A DNA stretch of 64,000 bases from Kosakonia sp. H02. GTDB lineage: Bacteria; Pseudomonadota; Gammaproteobacteria; Enterobacterales; Enterobacteriaceae. Position numbers and translations under genes: made by a program. Location of the stretch: positions 1,550,001 through 1,614,000 of the forward strand of contig CP131915.1 in the NCBI GenBank assembly GCA_030704225.1, given 5' to 3'. Within the stretch, counting starts at the first letter, position 1. Every line of letters starts with the position of its first letter. Shown piece by piece: positions 25,320 to 33,954 of this stretch. Below the pieces are notes generated by a model. That model had not been told where the DNA came from, searched no databases, and was given only the letters and a program-made list of their open reading frames with translations.

Positions 25320-26603
25320 TTACTTCTTCGGCTCAGCCACAACCTGGCTACCCACGCCGCGGTTGTTGAATTCCCAGAAGCGGTTGAACTGCGCATCGTT
25401 CAGATCGCGCTGCACGTTGCCTTTATCATCCACCGTGCCGGTATTGCCCGCATAGGCACGACCGGAAACGGTCGCATCGGCCCACGGTTTCGCCACGTTA
25501 AAGCCTTCGTTAATCACGCTATCGCGAATCACAACCTGGCCATTGGTGTTGCTGTCGATATCCAGCGAACGGCCCAGTTGCGCGACACCGTCACCGGCGG
25601 CGTTAAAGCGGCTGTTCACCGCGAGGAAGCCGTAAAAAAGGTTAGACTGCGTCGCCGGAGCGAACACGTAGCCTTCCTGCTGAGTACGGGAGTTCACCAC
25701 GCGGAAATCGGTGTTATCAAACACCACCGCACCGCGACCGGCAACGATATCCACATCACCTTCCAGATAGCTGTTGGTCACCAGCGTACGGGTCTGACGA
25801 TCGCTACGCAGCGTGTTATCGACACCGCTGTTGGTGACAAAGAAGGTATTCTGGCGGCCCAGAATGTTCACGTTGTTGATCTGCACCTTATCGCCATCGC
25901 TACGCAGTGCCACCGCCTGGTGGTTGCCCGCGTCCACGCTGTCGCCCAGCGTGTTCTGAATGGTCAGGTTTTGCAGTTGCAGGCCATTGTTCTGTGACCA
26001 GAACACCGCTGAACACATCACACCCACGGTTTGGGTGCGTTTGCTCTGGCAGTTATCGAACATATACCAGGCAGGTTTACCCGGCATATATTTGCCCGAT
26101 GGGTTCACCAGGCGGCGCCAGCTGGCCGGATCGATTTCAGAGTCGATCGCCTGGCCGATTTTCACATCCGCCGCTTTCTCACCGGTGCCGTAAATGGTCA
26201 CGCTGCCCGACGCCGCCGGAACATAGACGGTGCCTTCATATTCACCCGGCATCACGGCAATGTACTGACGCTCGCTGGCGTGTTTATTAATGGCCGCGTC
26301 AACCGCCGCCTGAATGGTGGTATGCGTCACGCCCGGCGTACCCGCTGGCCCAACGACGAAATTCGCTTTTTCCGGCAAACGAATGGCGTAAGGTTTCCAT
26401 GGCGCGCTATTAGAGGCCAGGGAGATGAAATACCGATCTGCCGTGAAGTTTTTCGCTTCACCCGCGCTAAGGATGGGGCGCGCGGAGGTACCCGGTGCAG
26501 CTTGTTCAGACGGACGTTCAGCCGGCGGGGTTGAGCTACAGGCGGTCAGTGTCACGCCAAAAGCGAGCGCCAGCGCCAGACGGGAAACCGATGATGTGTT
26601 CAA
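25320..26603 (-). CDS. ybhC: YbhC, pectinesterase-fold outer-membrane lipoprotein
   Basis: Carbohydrate esterase family 8 right-handed beta-helix; the E. coli protein is an acyl-CoA thioesterase/lipoprotein with little or no pectin esterase activity. Lipobox LTAC follows a hydrophobic signal (SRLALALAFGVTLTAC). Conserved parts are TIQAAVDAAI, VFWSQNNGLQLQNLTI, RQNTFFVTNSG, EGDVDIVAGRGAVVFD and LGRSLD. The ATG at 26624 is out of step with the ribosome site. TTG at 26603 follows GGAG by 6 bases and gives 427 residues, the E. coli length, so a TTG start is preferred. Confidence 0.92.
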   Translation of the reverse strand: MNTSSVSRLALALAFGVTLTACSSTPPAERPSEQAAPGTSARPILSAGEAKNFTADRYFISLASNSAPWKPYAIRLPEKANFVVGPAGTPGVTHTTIQAAVDAAINKHASERQYIAVMPGEYEGTVYVPAASGSVTIYGTGEKAADVKIGQAIDSEIDPASWRRLVNPSGKYMPGKPAWYMFDNCQSKRTQTVGVMCSAVFWSQNNGLQLQNLTIQNTLGDSVDAGNHQAVALRSDGDKVQINNVNILGRQNTFFVTNSGVDNTLRSDRQTRTLVTNSYLEGDVDIVAGRGAVVFDNTDFRVVNSRTQQEGYVFAPATQSNLFYGFLAVNSRFNAAGDGVAQLGRSLDIDSNTNGQVVIRDSVINEGFNVAKPWADATVSGRAYAGNTGTVDDKGNVQRDLNDAQFNRFWEFNNRGVGSQVVAEPKK

Positions 26604-26644
26604 GGGGTGCTCCAGACTATGCAAGTTGAAATGAATGGCTCAAA

Positions 26645-26668
26645 GCCTGCTTTTTTATACTAAGTTGA
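26645..26668 (+). other. Lambda-type attB site, unoccupied
   Basis: The 15 bases at 26649-26663 (GCTTTTTTATACTAA) are identical to the common core of the phage lambda attachment site. The flanks CCT on the left and GTTGAGC on the right also closely follow E. coli attB. The site lies between ybhC and ybhB, the same place as in E. coli, and no prophage is present. The right core-type site reads CTAAGTTG, as in lambda attP rather than E. coli attB. Confidence 0.88.
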
Positions 26669-26674
26669 GCGAAA

Positions 26675-26710
26675 CGGGAAGCCGATTTGCACAATCGGCT
26701 GTAAATCCCG
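26675..26710. terminator. Interrupted hairpin after ybhB
   Basis: CGGGA-AGCCGATT-loop-AATCGGCT-gtaaa-TCCCG, with TGTTTTTT on the plus-strand side. The stem abuts the ybhB stop on the minus strand. It may stop ybhB transcription or protect its mRNA end. Confidence 0.5.
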
Positions 26711-26716
26711 TGTTTT

Positions 26717-27193
26717 TTAGCTGAAAAGGGCGGTGATCGACGCGCTGGCGAGCGAATGGAAATGCACATTGAAGCCGACCATCGCGCCGCTGGCGCTCTC
26801 ATCGACATCAAGATGATCCACATCCAGCGCGTGAACGGTGAAGATATAACGGTGGGTTTCGCCTTTCGGTGGTGCAGCGCCGCCGTAACCGGCTTTACCG
26901 AAATCGGTGCGCGTTTGCACGGTGCCGTCCGGCAGCGCGGCGATACCGGAGCCGGAGCCTTGCGGCAGCACGCGGGTATCTGCGGGAAGATTCGCCACAA
27001 TCCAGTGCCACCAGCCGGAGCCGGTGGGCGCATCCGGGTCATAACAGGTCACGACAAAACTCTTTGTCCCGGCGGGCACCTCGTCCCACGCCAGATGCGG
27101 AGAGATATTGTCGCCGTCATAGCCCATGCCATTGAACACATGACGTAGCGGCAACTTCTCGCCGTCGCGTAAATCATGACTGACCAGCTTCAT
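26717..27193 (-). CDS. ybhB: YbhB, PEBP/Raf-kinase-inhibitor-like protein
   Basis: Cytoplasmic member of the phosphatidylethanolamine-binding protein family, role unknown. The 158 residues (E. coli 158) have the family anion-pocket motifs SPHLAWDEVPAGTKSF, DPDAPTGSGWWHWIV and the GYGGAAPPKGETHRY segment. It is preceded on the same strand, after 13 bases, by a DJ-1-type gene, so the two may be co-transcribed. Confidence 0.95.
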   Translation of the reverse strand: MKLVSHDLRDGEKLPLRHVFNGMGYDGDNISPHLAWDEVPAGTKSFVVTCYDPDAPTGSGWWHWIVANLPADTRVLPQGSGSGIAALPDGTVQTRTDFGKAGYGGAAPPKGETHRYIFTVHALDVDHLDVDESASGAMVGFNVHFHSLASASITALFS

Positions 27194-27206
27194 TTGTGCT
27201 CCTTGA

Positions 27207-27887
27207 TTAGCGATGCAGTAGTTTCAGCAACTCTTGTGCGGTCTCGGCGGAAGACGCCGGGTTCTGCCCGGTAATCAAATGCCCGTCGGTCACCACATGA
27301 ACGCCCCAGTCATTGGCGCGTTCGAATTGCCCACCCGCTTGTTTTAACGCATCTTCCACTAAAAACGGAACCACTTTGGTCAGGCCGACCGCTTCTTCTT
27401 CGCTATTGGTAAAACCGGTCACCCGTTTACCCTGCACCAGCGGTGAACCGTCCGGTTTGTGGGTATGACACAGCACGCCCGGTGCGTGGCACACCGCCGC
27501 CACCGGTTTGCCCTCGGCCCAATATTTTTCAATCAGGGCAATCGAAATAGGGTGCTCCGCCAGATCCCACAGCGGGCCGTGGCCGCCGGGGTAGAAAACT
27601 GCATCGTAATCACTGGCGGAAATGCTGCTTAGCGCCAGGGTATTCGCCAGCGCCTGCTGGGCTTTTTCATCTTTGCGAAAACGTTCGGTGTCCTGGGTTT
27701 GCGCATCAGGCTCATCACTTTTCGGATCGAGCGGCGGCTGCCCGCCTGCCGGTGAGGCCAGCACAACGTCCAGCCCTGCATCCTGAAAGACATACCAGGG
27801 CGCGGCAAACTCCTCCAGCCAGAAGCCGGTCTTTTTGCCGGTATCACCGAGCCTGTCATGCGAGGTCAGTACCATTAAAATTGCCAT
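27207..27887 (-). CDS. DJ-1/PfpI family protein, Hsp31-type
   Basis: The 226-residue class I glutamine amidotransferase-like protein has the nucleophile elbow AAVCHAPG (Cys133-His134), an acidic partner in WLEEF (Glu25/26) and the YPGGHGPLWDL loop. This set fits the yeast Hsp31-like group of DJ-1 proteins, which act as glutathione-independent glyoxalases (methylglyoxal to lactate) or chaperones. E. coli has no gene here between ybhB and bioA. It is 13 bases upstream of ybhB on the same strand. Exact substrate not determinable. Confidence 0.85.
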   Translation of the reverse strand: MAILMVLTSHDRLGDTGKKTGFWLEEFAAPWYVFQDAGLDVVLASPAGGQPPLDPKSDEPDAQTQDTERFRKDEKAQQALANTLALSSISASDYDAVFYPGGHGPLWDLAEHPISIALIEKYWAEGKPVAAVCHAPGVLCHTHKPDGSPLVQGKRVTGFTNSEEEAVGLTKVVPFLVEDALKQAGGQFERANDWGVHVVTDGHLITGQNPASSAETAQELLKLLHR

Positions 27888-27938
27888 GTTTCCTCCGGAT
27901 CTCAGATCAGTAATCCAGAAGTGTAGTGCATCCCCCGG

Positions 27939-29231
27939 TTATTCGTCGGCGAACAGGTCATGGCGCAGGACGGCGGCATTCACGGCGTGCGTTAAACGCG
28001 AGAGCAGTTGCGGGGTGATGATATACGGCGGCATAAGATAAATCAGGCGACCAAACGGGCGGATCCACACGCCTTGTTCCACAAAGAAACGCTGAAGTGC
28101 TGCCATATTCACCGGCGAGCGGGTTTCCACCACGCCGATTGCGCCCAGTACCCGCACATCCGCCACGGTGTGCGCCGCTTTCGCCGGGGCCAGTTCGGCT
28201 TTAAGTTGCGCTTCAATGGCCGCCACCTGGCTCTGCCATTCGCCGCTTTCAAGGATGCTGAGGCTTGCCGCCGCCGCCGCGCATGCCAGCGGATTACCCA
28301 TAAACGTCGGGCCGTGCATAAAGCAGCCCGCCTCGCCGTTGCTGATGGTTTCGGCAACGTCACGCGTGGTCAGGGTTGCCGAAAGTGTCATGGTGCCGCC
28401 GGTCAGCGCCTTGCCGAGGCACAGAATGTCCGGCGTAATGCCCGCATGTTCACAGGCAAACAGCTTGCCGGTGCGGCCAAAACCGGTGGCGATTTCATCG
28501 GCTATTAACAGGATCCCTTCGCGATCGCACATCTTACGGATGCGTTTTAGCCACTCCGGGTGATAAATGCGCATCCCGCCCGCGCCCTGCACGATGGGTT
28601 CGAGGATCACCGCCGCGATTTCATGACGATGGGCCGCCAGCAGGCGCGCAAACGCGACCATATCGTGCTCGTCCCACTCGCCATCGAAGCGGCTTTGTGG
28701 CGCAGGCGCAAACAGGTTTTCCGGCAAATAGCCTTTCCACAAACTGTGCATCGAGTTGTCGGGGTCGCACACCGACATCGCGCCAAACGTGTCGCCGTGG
28801 TAGCCGTTGCGAAAGGTGAGAAAACGCTGCCGCGCCTCGCCTTTCGCCTGCCAGTATTGCAGCGCCATTTTCATCGCCACTTCCACAGCGACCGAACCGG
28901 AATCGGCAAGAAACACGCACTCCAGCGCCTCGGGTGTCATCGCCACCAGTTTGCGGCACAGATCAATCGCTGGCTGATGGGTGATGCCGCCAAACATGAC
29001 ATGGGAAACCGCGTCGATTTGCCCTTTCATCGCCGCATTCAGCGCCGGGTGACCATAACCGTGGATCGCCGCCCACCAGGAGGACATACCGTCCACCAGC
29101 CGCTCGCCGCTGGCGAGTTGCAGCTCGCAGCCCTGCGCAGAGTGCACCGGGTAGACGGGAAGAGGAGAGGTCATGGAAGTGTAAGGATGCCAGATATGGC
29201 GTTGATCGAAGGTTAAATCGTCCGGGGTCAT
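27939..29231 (-). CDS. bioA: Adenosylmethionine-8-amino-7-oxononanoate transaminase BioA
   Basis: PLP-dependent formation of diaminopelargonate from KAPA, with S-adenosylmethionine as amino donor. The 430 residues (E. coli 429) start MTPDDLTFDQRHIWHPYTSM. PLP-site features are SGSVAVEVAMKMAL, RNGYHGDTFGAMSVCDP, LIADEIATGFGRTG and the Schiff-base lysine in CLGKALTGGT. The frame is open 34 codons upstream across the operator but the family start is 29231. Divergent from bioBFCD over a shared BirA operator. Confidence 0.97.
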   Translation of the reverse strand: MTPDDLTFDQRHIWHPYTSMTSPLPVYPVHSAQGCELQLASGERLVDGMSSWWAAIHGYGHPALNAAMKGQIDAVSHVMFGGITHQPAIDLCRKLVAMTPEALECVFLADSGSVAVEVAMKMALQYWQAKGEARQRFLTFRNGYHGDTFGAMSVCDPDNSMHSLWKGYLPENLFAPAPQSRFDGEWDEHDMVAFARLLAAHRHEIAAVILEPIVQGAGGMRIYHPEWLKRIRKMCDREGILLIADEIATGFGRTGKLFACEHAGITPDILCLGKALTGGTMTLSATLTTRDVAETISNGEAGCFMHGPTFMGNPLACAAAAASLSILESGEWQSQVAAIEAQLKAELAPAKAAHTVADVRVLGAIGVVETRSPVNMAALQRFFVEQGVWIRPFGRLIYLMPPYIITPQLLSRLTHAVNAAVLRHDLFADE

Positions 29232-29235
29232 AATC

Positions 29236-29275
29236 GACTTGTAAACCAAATTAAAAAGTTTTAGGTTTACGAGTC
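29236..29275. promoter_or_regulatory. BirA (bio) operator
   Basis: GACTTGTAAACC, 16 bases, GGTTTACGAGTC: 12-bp arms with one mismatch. This is the bio operator bound by BirA-biotinyl-AMP, overlapping the face-to-face promoters of bioA and bioBFCD. One site therefore controls both transcripts. Confidence 0.93.
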
Positions 29276-29317
29276 TACACCGAATAACGATTTTACAACA
29301 CCTTTTGGAGATGCCCG

Positions 29318-30358
29318 ATGGCTCACCACGCACGCTGGACTTTGTCGCAAGTCACCGCCCTGTTTGAAAAACCGCTCCTCGATCTGCTGTTTGAAGCGCA
29401 GCAGGTTCACCGTCAGCATTTTGACCCGCGCCAGGTGCAGGTCAGCACGCTGTTGTCGATCAAAACCGGGGCCTGCCCGGAAGATTGCAAATATTGCCCG
29501 CAGAGCGCCCGGTATAAAACCGGGCTGGAATCTGAACGCCTGATGGAAGTCGGGCAGGTGCTGGAATCTGCCCGCAAAGCGAAGCTGGCCGGTTCCACGC
29601 GCTTCTGCATGGGCGCGGCATGGAAAAACCCTAACGATCGCGATATGCCTTACCTCGAACAGATGGTCGAAGGGGTAAAAGCGATGGGGCTGGAAGCCTG
29701 TATGACGCTCGGCACGCTCAATGAAAACCAGGCCCAGCGTCTGGCTCACGCCGGGCTGGATTACTACAACCACAACCTCGATACCTCGCCAGAGTTCTAC
29801 GGCAATATCATCACCACCCGTACTTATCAGGAGCGTCTCGACACGCTGGATAAAGTGCGCGATGCCGGGATCAAAGTCTGTTCTGGCGGCATTGTTGGCT
29901 TAGGTGAAACGGTGAAAGACAGAGCCGGTTTGCTGCTGCAACTGGCGAACCTGCCTACGCCGCCGGAAAGTGTGCCGATCAACATGCTGGTGAAAGTGAA
30001 AGGCACGCCGCTTGCTGATAACGATGACGTCGATGCATTTGATTTTATTCGCACTATTGCCGTGGCGCGTATCATGATGCCCACCTCGTATGTGCGCCTC
30101 TCTGCCGGTCGCGAGCAGATGAACGAGCAAACTCAGGCCATGTGCTTTATGGCGGGAGCGAACTCCATCTTCTACGGCTGCAAACTGCTGACCACGCCGA
30201 ACCCGGAAGAGGACAAAGATCTGCAACTGTTCCACAAACTGGGGCTGAACCCGCAGCAAACCGGGGTGCTGAACGGCGATAACGAACAGCAACAGCAAAT
30301 TGAGCAACAACTCCTGCACGCCGACACGGATCAGTTCTACAACGCGGCCGCCGTATGA
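29318..30358 (+). CDS. bioB: Biotin synthase BioB
   Basis: Radical-SAM enzyme that inserts sulfur into dethiobiotin. The 346 residues equal E. coli. The SAM-cluster motif GACPEDCKYCPQ has Cys53, Cys57 and Cys60. The [2Fe-2S] ligands lie in STRFCMGAAW, LEACMTLGTL and IKVCSGGIVGLGE, with the arginine in YVRLSAGR. TGGAGA precedes the ATG. The stop overlaps the bioF start (ATGA). Confidence 0.98.
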   Translation: MAHHARWTLSQVTALFEKPLLDLLFEAQQVHRQHFDPRQVQVSTLLSIKTGACPEDCKYCPQSARYKTGLESERLMEVGQVLESARKAKLAGSTRFCMGAAWKNPNDRDMPYLEQMVEGVKAMGLEACMTLGTLNENQAQRLAHAGLDYYNHNLDTSPEFYGNIITTRTYQERLDTLDKVRDAGIKVCSGGIVGLGETVKDRAGLLLQLANLPTPPESVPINMLVKVKGTPLADNDDVDAFDFIRTIAVARIMMPTSYVRLSAGREQMNEQTQAMCFMAGANSIFYGCKLLTTPNPEEDKDLQLFHKLGLNPQQTGVLNGDNEQQQQIEQQLLHADTDQFYNAAAV

Positions 30359-31509
30359 CCTGGCAAGAGACCATTGATGCCGCGCTGAGCCAACGCCGCG
30401 CGGCAGATGCCCTGCGCACGCGATTAACTGTCGGGCAGGGCGCAGGGCGTTGGTTAACCCTTGACGGGCAGCGTTTTTGTAACTTTTCGAGTAATGATTA
30501 TCTCGGCTTAAGCCAGCATCCAGCGGTCATCCGCGCCTGGCAACAGGGGGCGGATCGCTACGGTGTCGGTAGCGGTGGCTCCGGGCATGTTACCGGTCAT
30601 ACGGCGGCGCATCAGGCGCTGGAAAGTGAACTGGCGGGTTGGCTCGGGTACGATCGCGCGCTGCTGTTTATCTCCGGCTTCTCAGCGAATCAGGCAGTGA
30701 TCAGCGCGCTGACTGGTAAAGATGACCGCATCGTCGCCGATAAACTCAGCCACGCCTCACTGCTGGAAGCCGCCACCCTCAGCCCGGCGCAGTTGCGCCG
30801 TTTCGCCCACAACGATGTCGGGCAACTGAGCATGCTTCTGGACAAACCGATTGACGGGCACCAGCTTGTGGTGACCGAAGGCGTTTTCAGTATGGATGGC
30901 GACAGCGCGCCGCTCACGGCAATTGCCGGAGCAACGCAGCAAGCACAGGCGTGGCTGATGGTCGATGACGCCCACGGCATTGGCGTGCTGGGTGAGCAGG
31001 GGCGCGGCAGTTGTTATTTGCATGGTATCAAGCCGGAAATCCTCATTGTCACCTTTGGCAAAGGCTTTGGCGTGAGCGGTGCGGCGGTGCTGTGCAGCGC
31101 CAGCGTTGCCGACTATTTAGTGCAGTTCGCGCGCCATCTGATTTACAGCACCTCAATGCCGCCCGCGCAGGCGGTGGCGTTGAGCGCGTCATTGCAGGTT
31201 ATCCGCAGCGCGGAAGGCGACGCCCGGCGGGAAAAACTCGCTGCGCTGATTGCGTGTTTTCGCCAGGGCACGCGCGCAATGAATCTAAAGACGACCGACG
31301 CCAGCAGCGCGATTCAGCCGCTGATCGTCGGTGATAATCGCCGCGCCTTGCAGCTTGCCGAACGCCTGCGCCAGCAGCAGATTTTCGTCACCGCGATTCG
31401 CCCGCCCACGGTGCCACCCGGCACGGCGCGTTTGCGCCTGACGTTAACCGCTGCCCACGAGCCGGAGGATATCGACCGTTTGCTGGAGGCGTTACATGCC
31501 GGTGAATAA
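30355..31509 (+). CDS. bioF: 8-amino-7-oxononanoate synthase BioF
   Basis: PLP enzyme joining pimeloyl-ACP and alanine to KAPA. The 384 residues (E. coli 384) show NFSSNDYLGLS, GSGGSGHVTGH, the PLP aspartate in VDDAHGIGVLG and the Schiff-base lysine in FGKGFGVSG. It overlaps bioB by 4 bases and bioC by 14, so translation is coupled along the operon. Confidence 0.97.
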   Translation: MTWQETIDAALSQRRAADALRTRLTVGQGAGRWLTLDGQRFCNFSSNDYLGLSQHPAVIRAWQQGADRYGVGSGGSGHVTGHTAAHQALESELAGWLGYDRALLFISGFSANQAVISALTGKDDRIVADKLSHASLLEAATLSPAQLRRFAHNDVGQLSMLLDKPIDGHQLVVTEGVFSMDGDSAPLTAIAGATQQAQAWLMVDDAHGIGVLGEQGRGSCYLHGIKPEILIVTFGKGFGVSGAAVLCSASVADYLVQFARHLIYSTSMPPAQAVALSASLQVIRSAEGDARREKLAALIACFRQGTRAMNLKTTDASSAIQPLIVGDNRRALQLAERLRQQQIFVTAIRPPTVPPGTARLRLTLTAAHEPEDIDRLLEALHAGE

Positions 31510-32245
31510 ACAGGCCGTAGCCGCCGCGTTTGGCCGCGCCGCGCAAAGCTATGCCCGCCACGATGAATTGCAGCGCCTGAGCGCCGATCGGCTGCTGTCG
31601 CAACTGGACGATATCACGCCTGCGCGCGTGCTGGATGCCGGTTGCGGGCCGGGCACCATGAGCCGTTACTGGCATGCGCAGGGTTGCGAGGTAACCGCGC
31701 TGGATCTCTCACCGTCAATGCTCGATGAGGCGCGCCGCCAGCACAGCGCCCGGCGCTATATCGCCGGGGATATTGAAGCGATGCCGCTGGAAGCGGCGCA
31801 ATTTTCACTGGTGTGGAGCAACCTTGCGGTGCAGTGGTGCGACGATTTGCGCCAGGCCGTCAGCGAGCTTTATCGCGTAGCGCAACCCGGCGGCTGCGTG
31901 GCGTTTACCACCCTTGCTGAAGCCTCGCTACCAGAGCTGAACCAGGCCTGGCAGGCGGTAGATACGCTGCCGCATGCCAACCGTTTTTTACCGGTGCAGG
32001 CCATTGAGCAGGCATTGCGCGGCTGGCACGTGCGAAGCGGGGTGGAGAACATCACTCTTTATTTCGATGATGCCGCCAGCGCGCTGCGATCGCTCAAAGG
32101 CATTGGCGCAACGCACCTTCATGCGGGCAGGCAGCAGGGGCTGACGCGCGGCAAGCTGCAACGCCTGGAGCTCGGCTGGCCGCAACGGCAGGGAAAATTC
32201 CCGCTGACGTATCAACTTTTTTGGGGAGTAATCAAACGTGACTGA
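31496..32245 (+). CDS. bioC: Malonyl-ACP O-methyltransferase BioC
   Basis: Methylates the free carboxyl of malonyl-ACP so that fatty-acid synthesis can build the pimeloyl chain. The 249 residues (E. coli 251) carry SAM motif I VLDAGCGPGTMS near residue 45, ALDLSPSML, and SNLAVQWCDDL. The sequence is more diverged than its neighbours, as is usual for BioC. The start lies inside bioF and the end overlaps bioD by 8 bases. Confidence 0.95.
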   Translation: MPVNKQAVAAAFGRAAQSYARHDELQRLSADRLLSQLDDITPARVLDAGCGPGTMSRYWHAQGCEVTALDLSPSMLDEARRQHSARRYIAGDIEAMPLEAAQFSLVWSNLAVQWCDDLRQAVSELYRVAQPGGCVAFTTLAEASLPELNQAWQAVDTLPHANRFLPVQAIEQALRGWHVRSGVENITLYFDDAASALRSLKGIGATHLHAGRQQGLTRGKLQRLELGWPQRQGKFPLTYQLFWGVIKRD

Positions 32246-32960
32246 ACGCTACTTTGTCACCGGAACCGACACCGAAGTGGGGAAAACCGTCGCCAGTTGT
32301 GCGCTGTTACAGGCGGCAAACCTGCGCGGTTTACGCAGCGCCGGTTACAAACCGGTGGCCTCCGGCAGTGAAATGACCGTAGACGGGTTGCGTAACAGCG
32401 ATGCGCTGGCCTTACAGCAGCACAGCAGCCTGCCGCTGGTGTATAAAACGGTGAACCCGTATACCTTCGCTGAGCCGACTTCGCCGCATATTGTCAGTGC
32501 CGATGTCGGTGAGCCCATTGAGGCTGAAGTGATGTCAGCCGGTCTGCGGCATCTGGAAACGCAGGCCGAGTGGCTGCTGGTGGAAGGCGCAGGTGGCTGG
32601 TTCACGCCGCTGTCCGACACGCTGACCTTTGCCGATTGGGTGAAAGAGGAACAACTGCCGGTGATCCTGGTGGTAGGCGTGAAGTTGGGTTGCATCAACC
32701 ATGCGATGTTAACCGCACAGGCGGTTCGCCAAGCGGGTTTACGGCTTGCGGGCTGGATTGCCAATGACGTGGTCAAACCGGGTAAACGTCATCAGGCGTA
32801 TCTGGAAACGCTTCGGCGCGTGATGCAGGCTCCGCTAATTGGCGAAATCCCCTGGTTTGCCCACGCGCCGGAACAGGAAAAAACAGGTCATTATCTCGAT
32901 CTCAGCGTACTGACTCCGGCGACATCCAGTGCGCCAGCATCGGATCATCTAACTGCCTGA
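32238..32960 (+). CDS. bioD: Dethiobiotin synthetase BioD
   Basis: ATP-dependent ring closure of diaminopelargonate with carbon dioxide to dethiobiotin. P-loop GTDTEVGKT is at residues 9-17, with the lysine in GYKPVASGSE and a second site in VEGAGGWFTPLSD. The start is GTG (32238), as in E. coli. At 240 residues it is about 15 longer than E. coli BioD1, and the extra tail PATSSAPASDHLTA is encoded opposite the end of the convergent ATPase gene (59-base overlap). Confidence 0.96.
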   Translation: MTERYFVTGTDTEVGKTVASCALLQAANLRGLRSAGYKPVASGSEMTVDGLRNSDALALQQHSSLPLVYKTVNPYTFAEPTSPHIVSADVGEPIEAEVMSAGLRHLETQAEWLLVEGAGGWFTPLSDTLTFADWVKEEQLPVILVVGVKLGCINHAMLTAQAVRQAGLRLAGWIANDVVKPGKRHQAYLETLRRVMQAPLIGEIPWFAHAPEQEKTGHYLDLSVLTPATSSAPASDHLTA

Positions 32961-33624
32961 TATCCCCTTCGGCCACGTTGCGTCCGCGATGCAACAGGCA
33001 GAAGCGGTCAGCGACCCGGCGGATCAGCGACAGTTGCTGCTCCGCCAGTAATATCGTCATACCGAACTCCTGATTAAGCCGCACGATCAAATTGCCCAGT
33101 TTATGGATAAACGCCTGGCCCAGCCCGCGCGTCGGTTCGTCCAGAATCAGTAACTGCGGGCGGGTGATCAGCGCCCGCGCCATCGACAACTGCTGCTGAT
33201 TATCTTCTGACAATAGCGCGCCGCGTAACTGGCGCAGCCCATAGAGTTCCGGGAACAGGTCGTAAATATCCCGGCTCATTGCGCTGCCTGGATCGCTGGC
33301 GGCGCGCATTGCCACATGGAGATTCTCCTCCACCGTCAGTTGCGAAAAGATCCGCCGGTCCTGCGGAACATAACCGATACCCACCGCGCTGCGGTGTTCG
33401 GCTTGCAGCATCAGCAGGTCACGCGGCGGTGCGCCAGCTTCCTGCCAGATCATGCTGCCGCTTTCGACAGGTAAAACACCGGTGATGCAATTCACGAGCG
33501 TGGTCTTGCCCATGCCGGGCAGGCCGATCACTGACGTGCATCTGCCGGGGGTTAAATCGAGGTCCACGTCCCATAAGGTATGTTGGTTGCCGTAATACTG
33601 GTTTACTGCCCGTAAGCTCAACAT
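32902..33624 (-). CDS. Orphan UrtE/LivF-like ABC ATPase
   Basis: The 240-residue ABC ATP-binding protein is most like UrtE of urea/branched-chain amide importers (NQYYGNQHTLWDVDLDL, GYVPQDRRIFSQLTVEENL, YDLFPEL). Walker A is GLPGMGKTT (34-42) and Walker B LLILDEPT (158-165). The ABC signature reads LLSEDNQQQLSMARAL instead of LSGGQ, an unusual loss of both glycines. No permease or binding-protein gene is nearby, so this is a solo ATPase. The ATG at 33624 follows AAGGAG by 6 bases and is preferred over the one 10 codons upstream. Its end overlaps bioD antisense. Role unknown. Confidence 0.8.
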   Translation of the reverse strand: MLSLRAVNQYYGNQHTLWDVDLDLTPGRCTSVIGLPGMGKTTLVNCITGVLPVESGSMIWQEAGAPPRDLLMLQAEHRSAVGIGYVPQDRRIFSQLTVEENLHVAMRAASDPGSAMSRDIYDLFPELYGLRQLRGALLSEDNQQQLSMARALITRPQLLILDEPTRGLGQAFIHKLGNLIVRLNQEFGMTILLAEQQLSLIRRVADRFCLLHRGRNVAEGDIRQLDDPMLAHWMSPESVR

Positions 33625-33954
33625 TATCCGCTCCTTGTCCGGATCTGGTGTCAATAAGGATTTGCAAAAGGCTTGCCAGAACCCGTCAAAGGAGCTTTTT
33701 TTCGGATAGCGCTGAGAAAACGTGCGATTAATATGTGATGAGACACAATCCCAGGTAAAAATTCTGCACTTTGCCGGTGCTTAGCGTGGCGGCTGTTGGT
33801 GCAGAAAAGCCGCAAAATGTGAGGATGATCTCATGCAGATCCCGCGTTTCGTTAGCTGATAATTATCAAAAAGAAGTGATAAAAATTTTTTAGTCAGCCG
33901 TTTTTGGGCCGAAAGGGGAATTTGGCGGAAGGCGGGGTGTCCGGCCTGGCGGCA

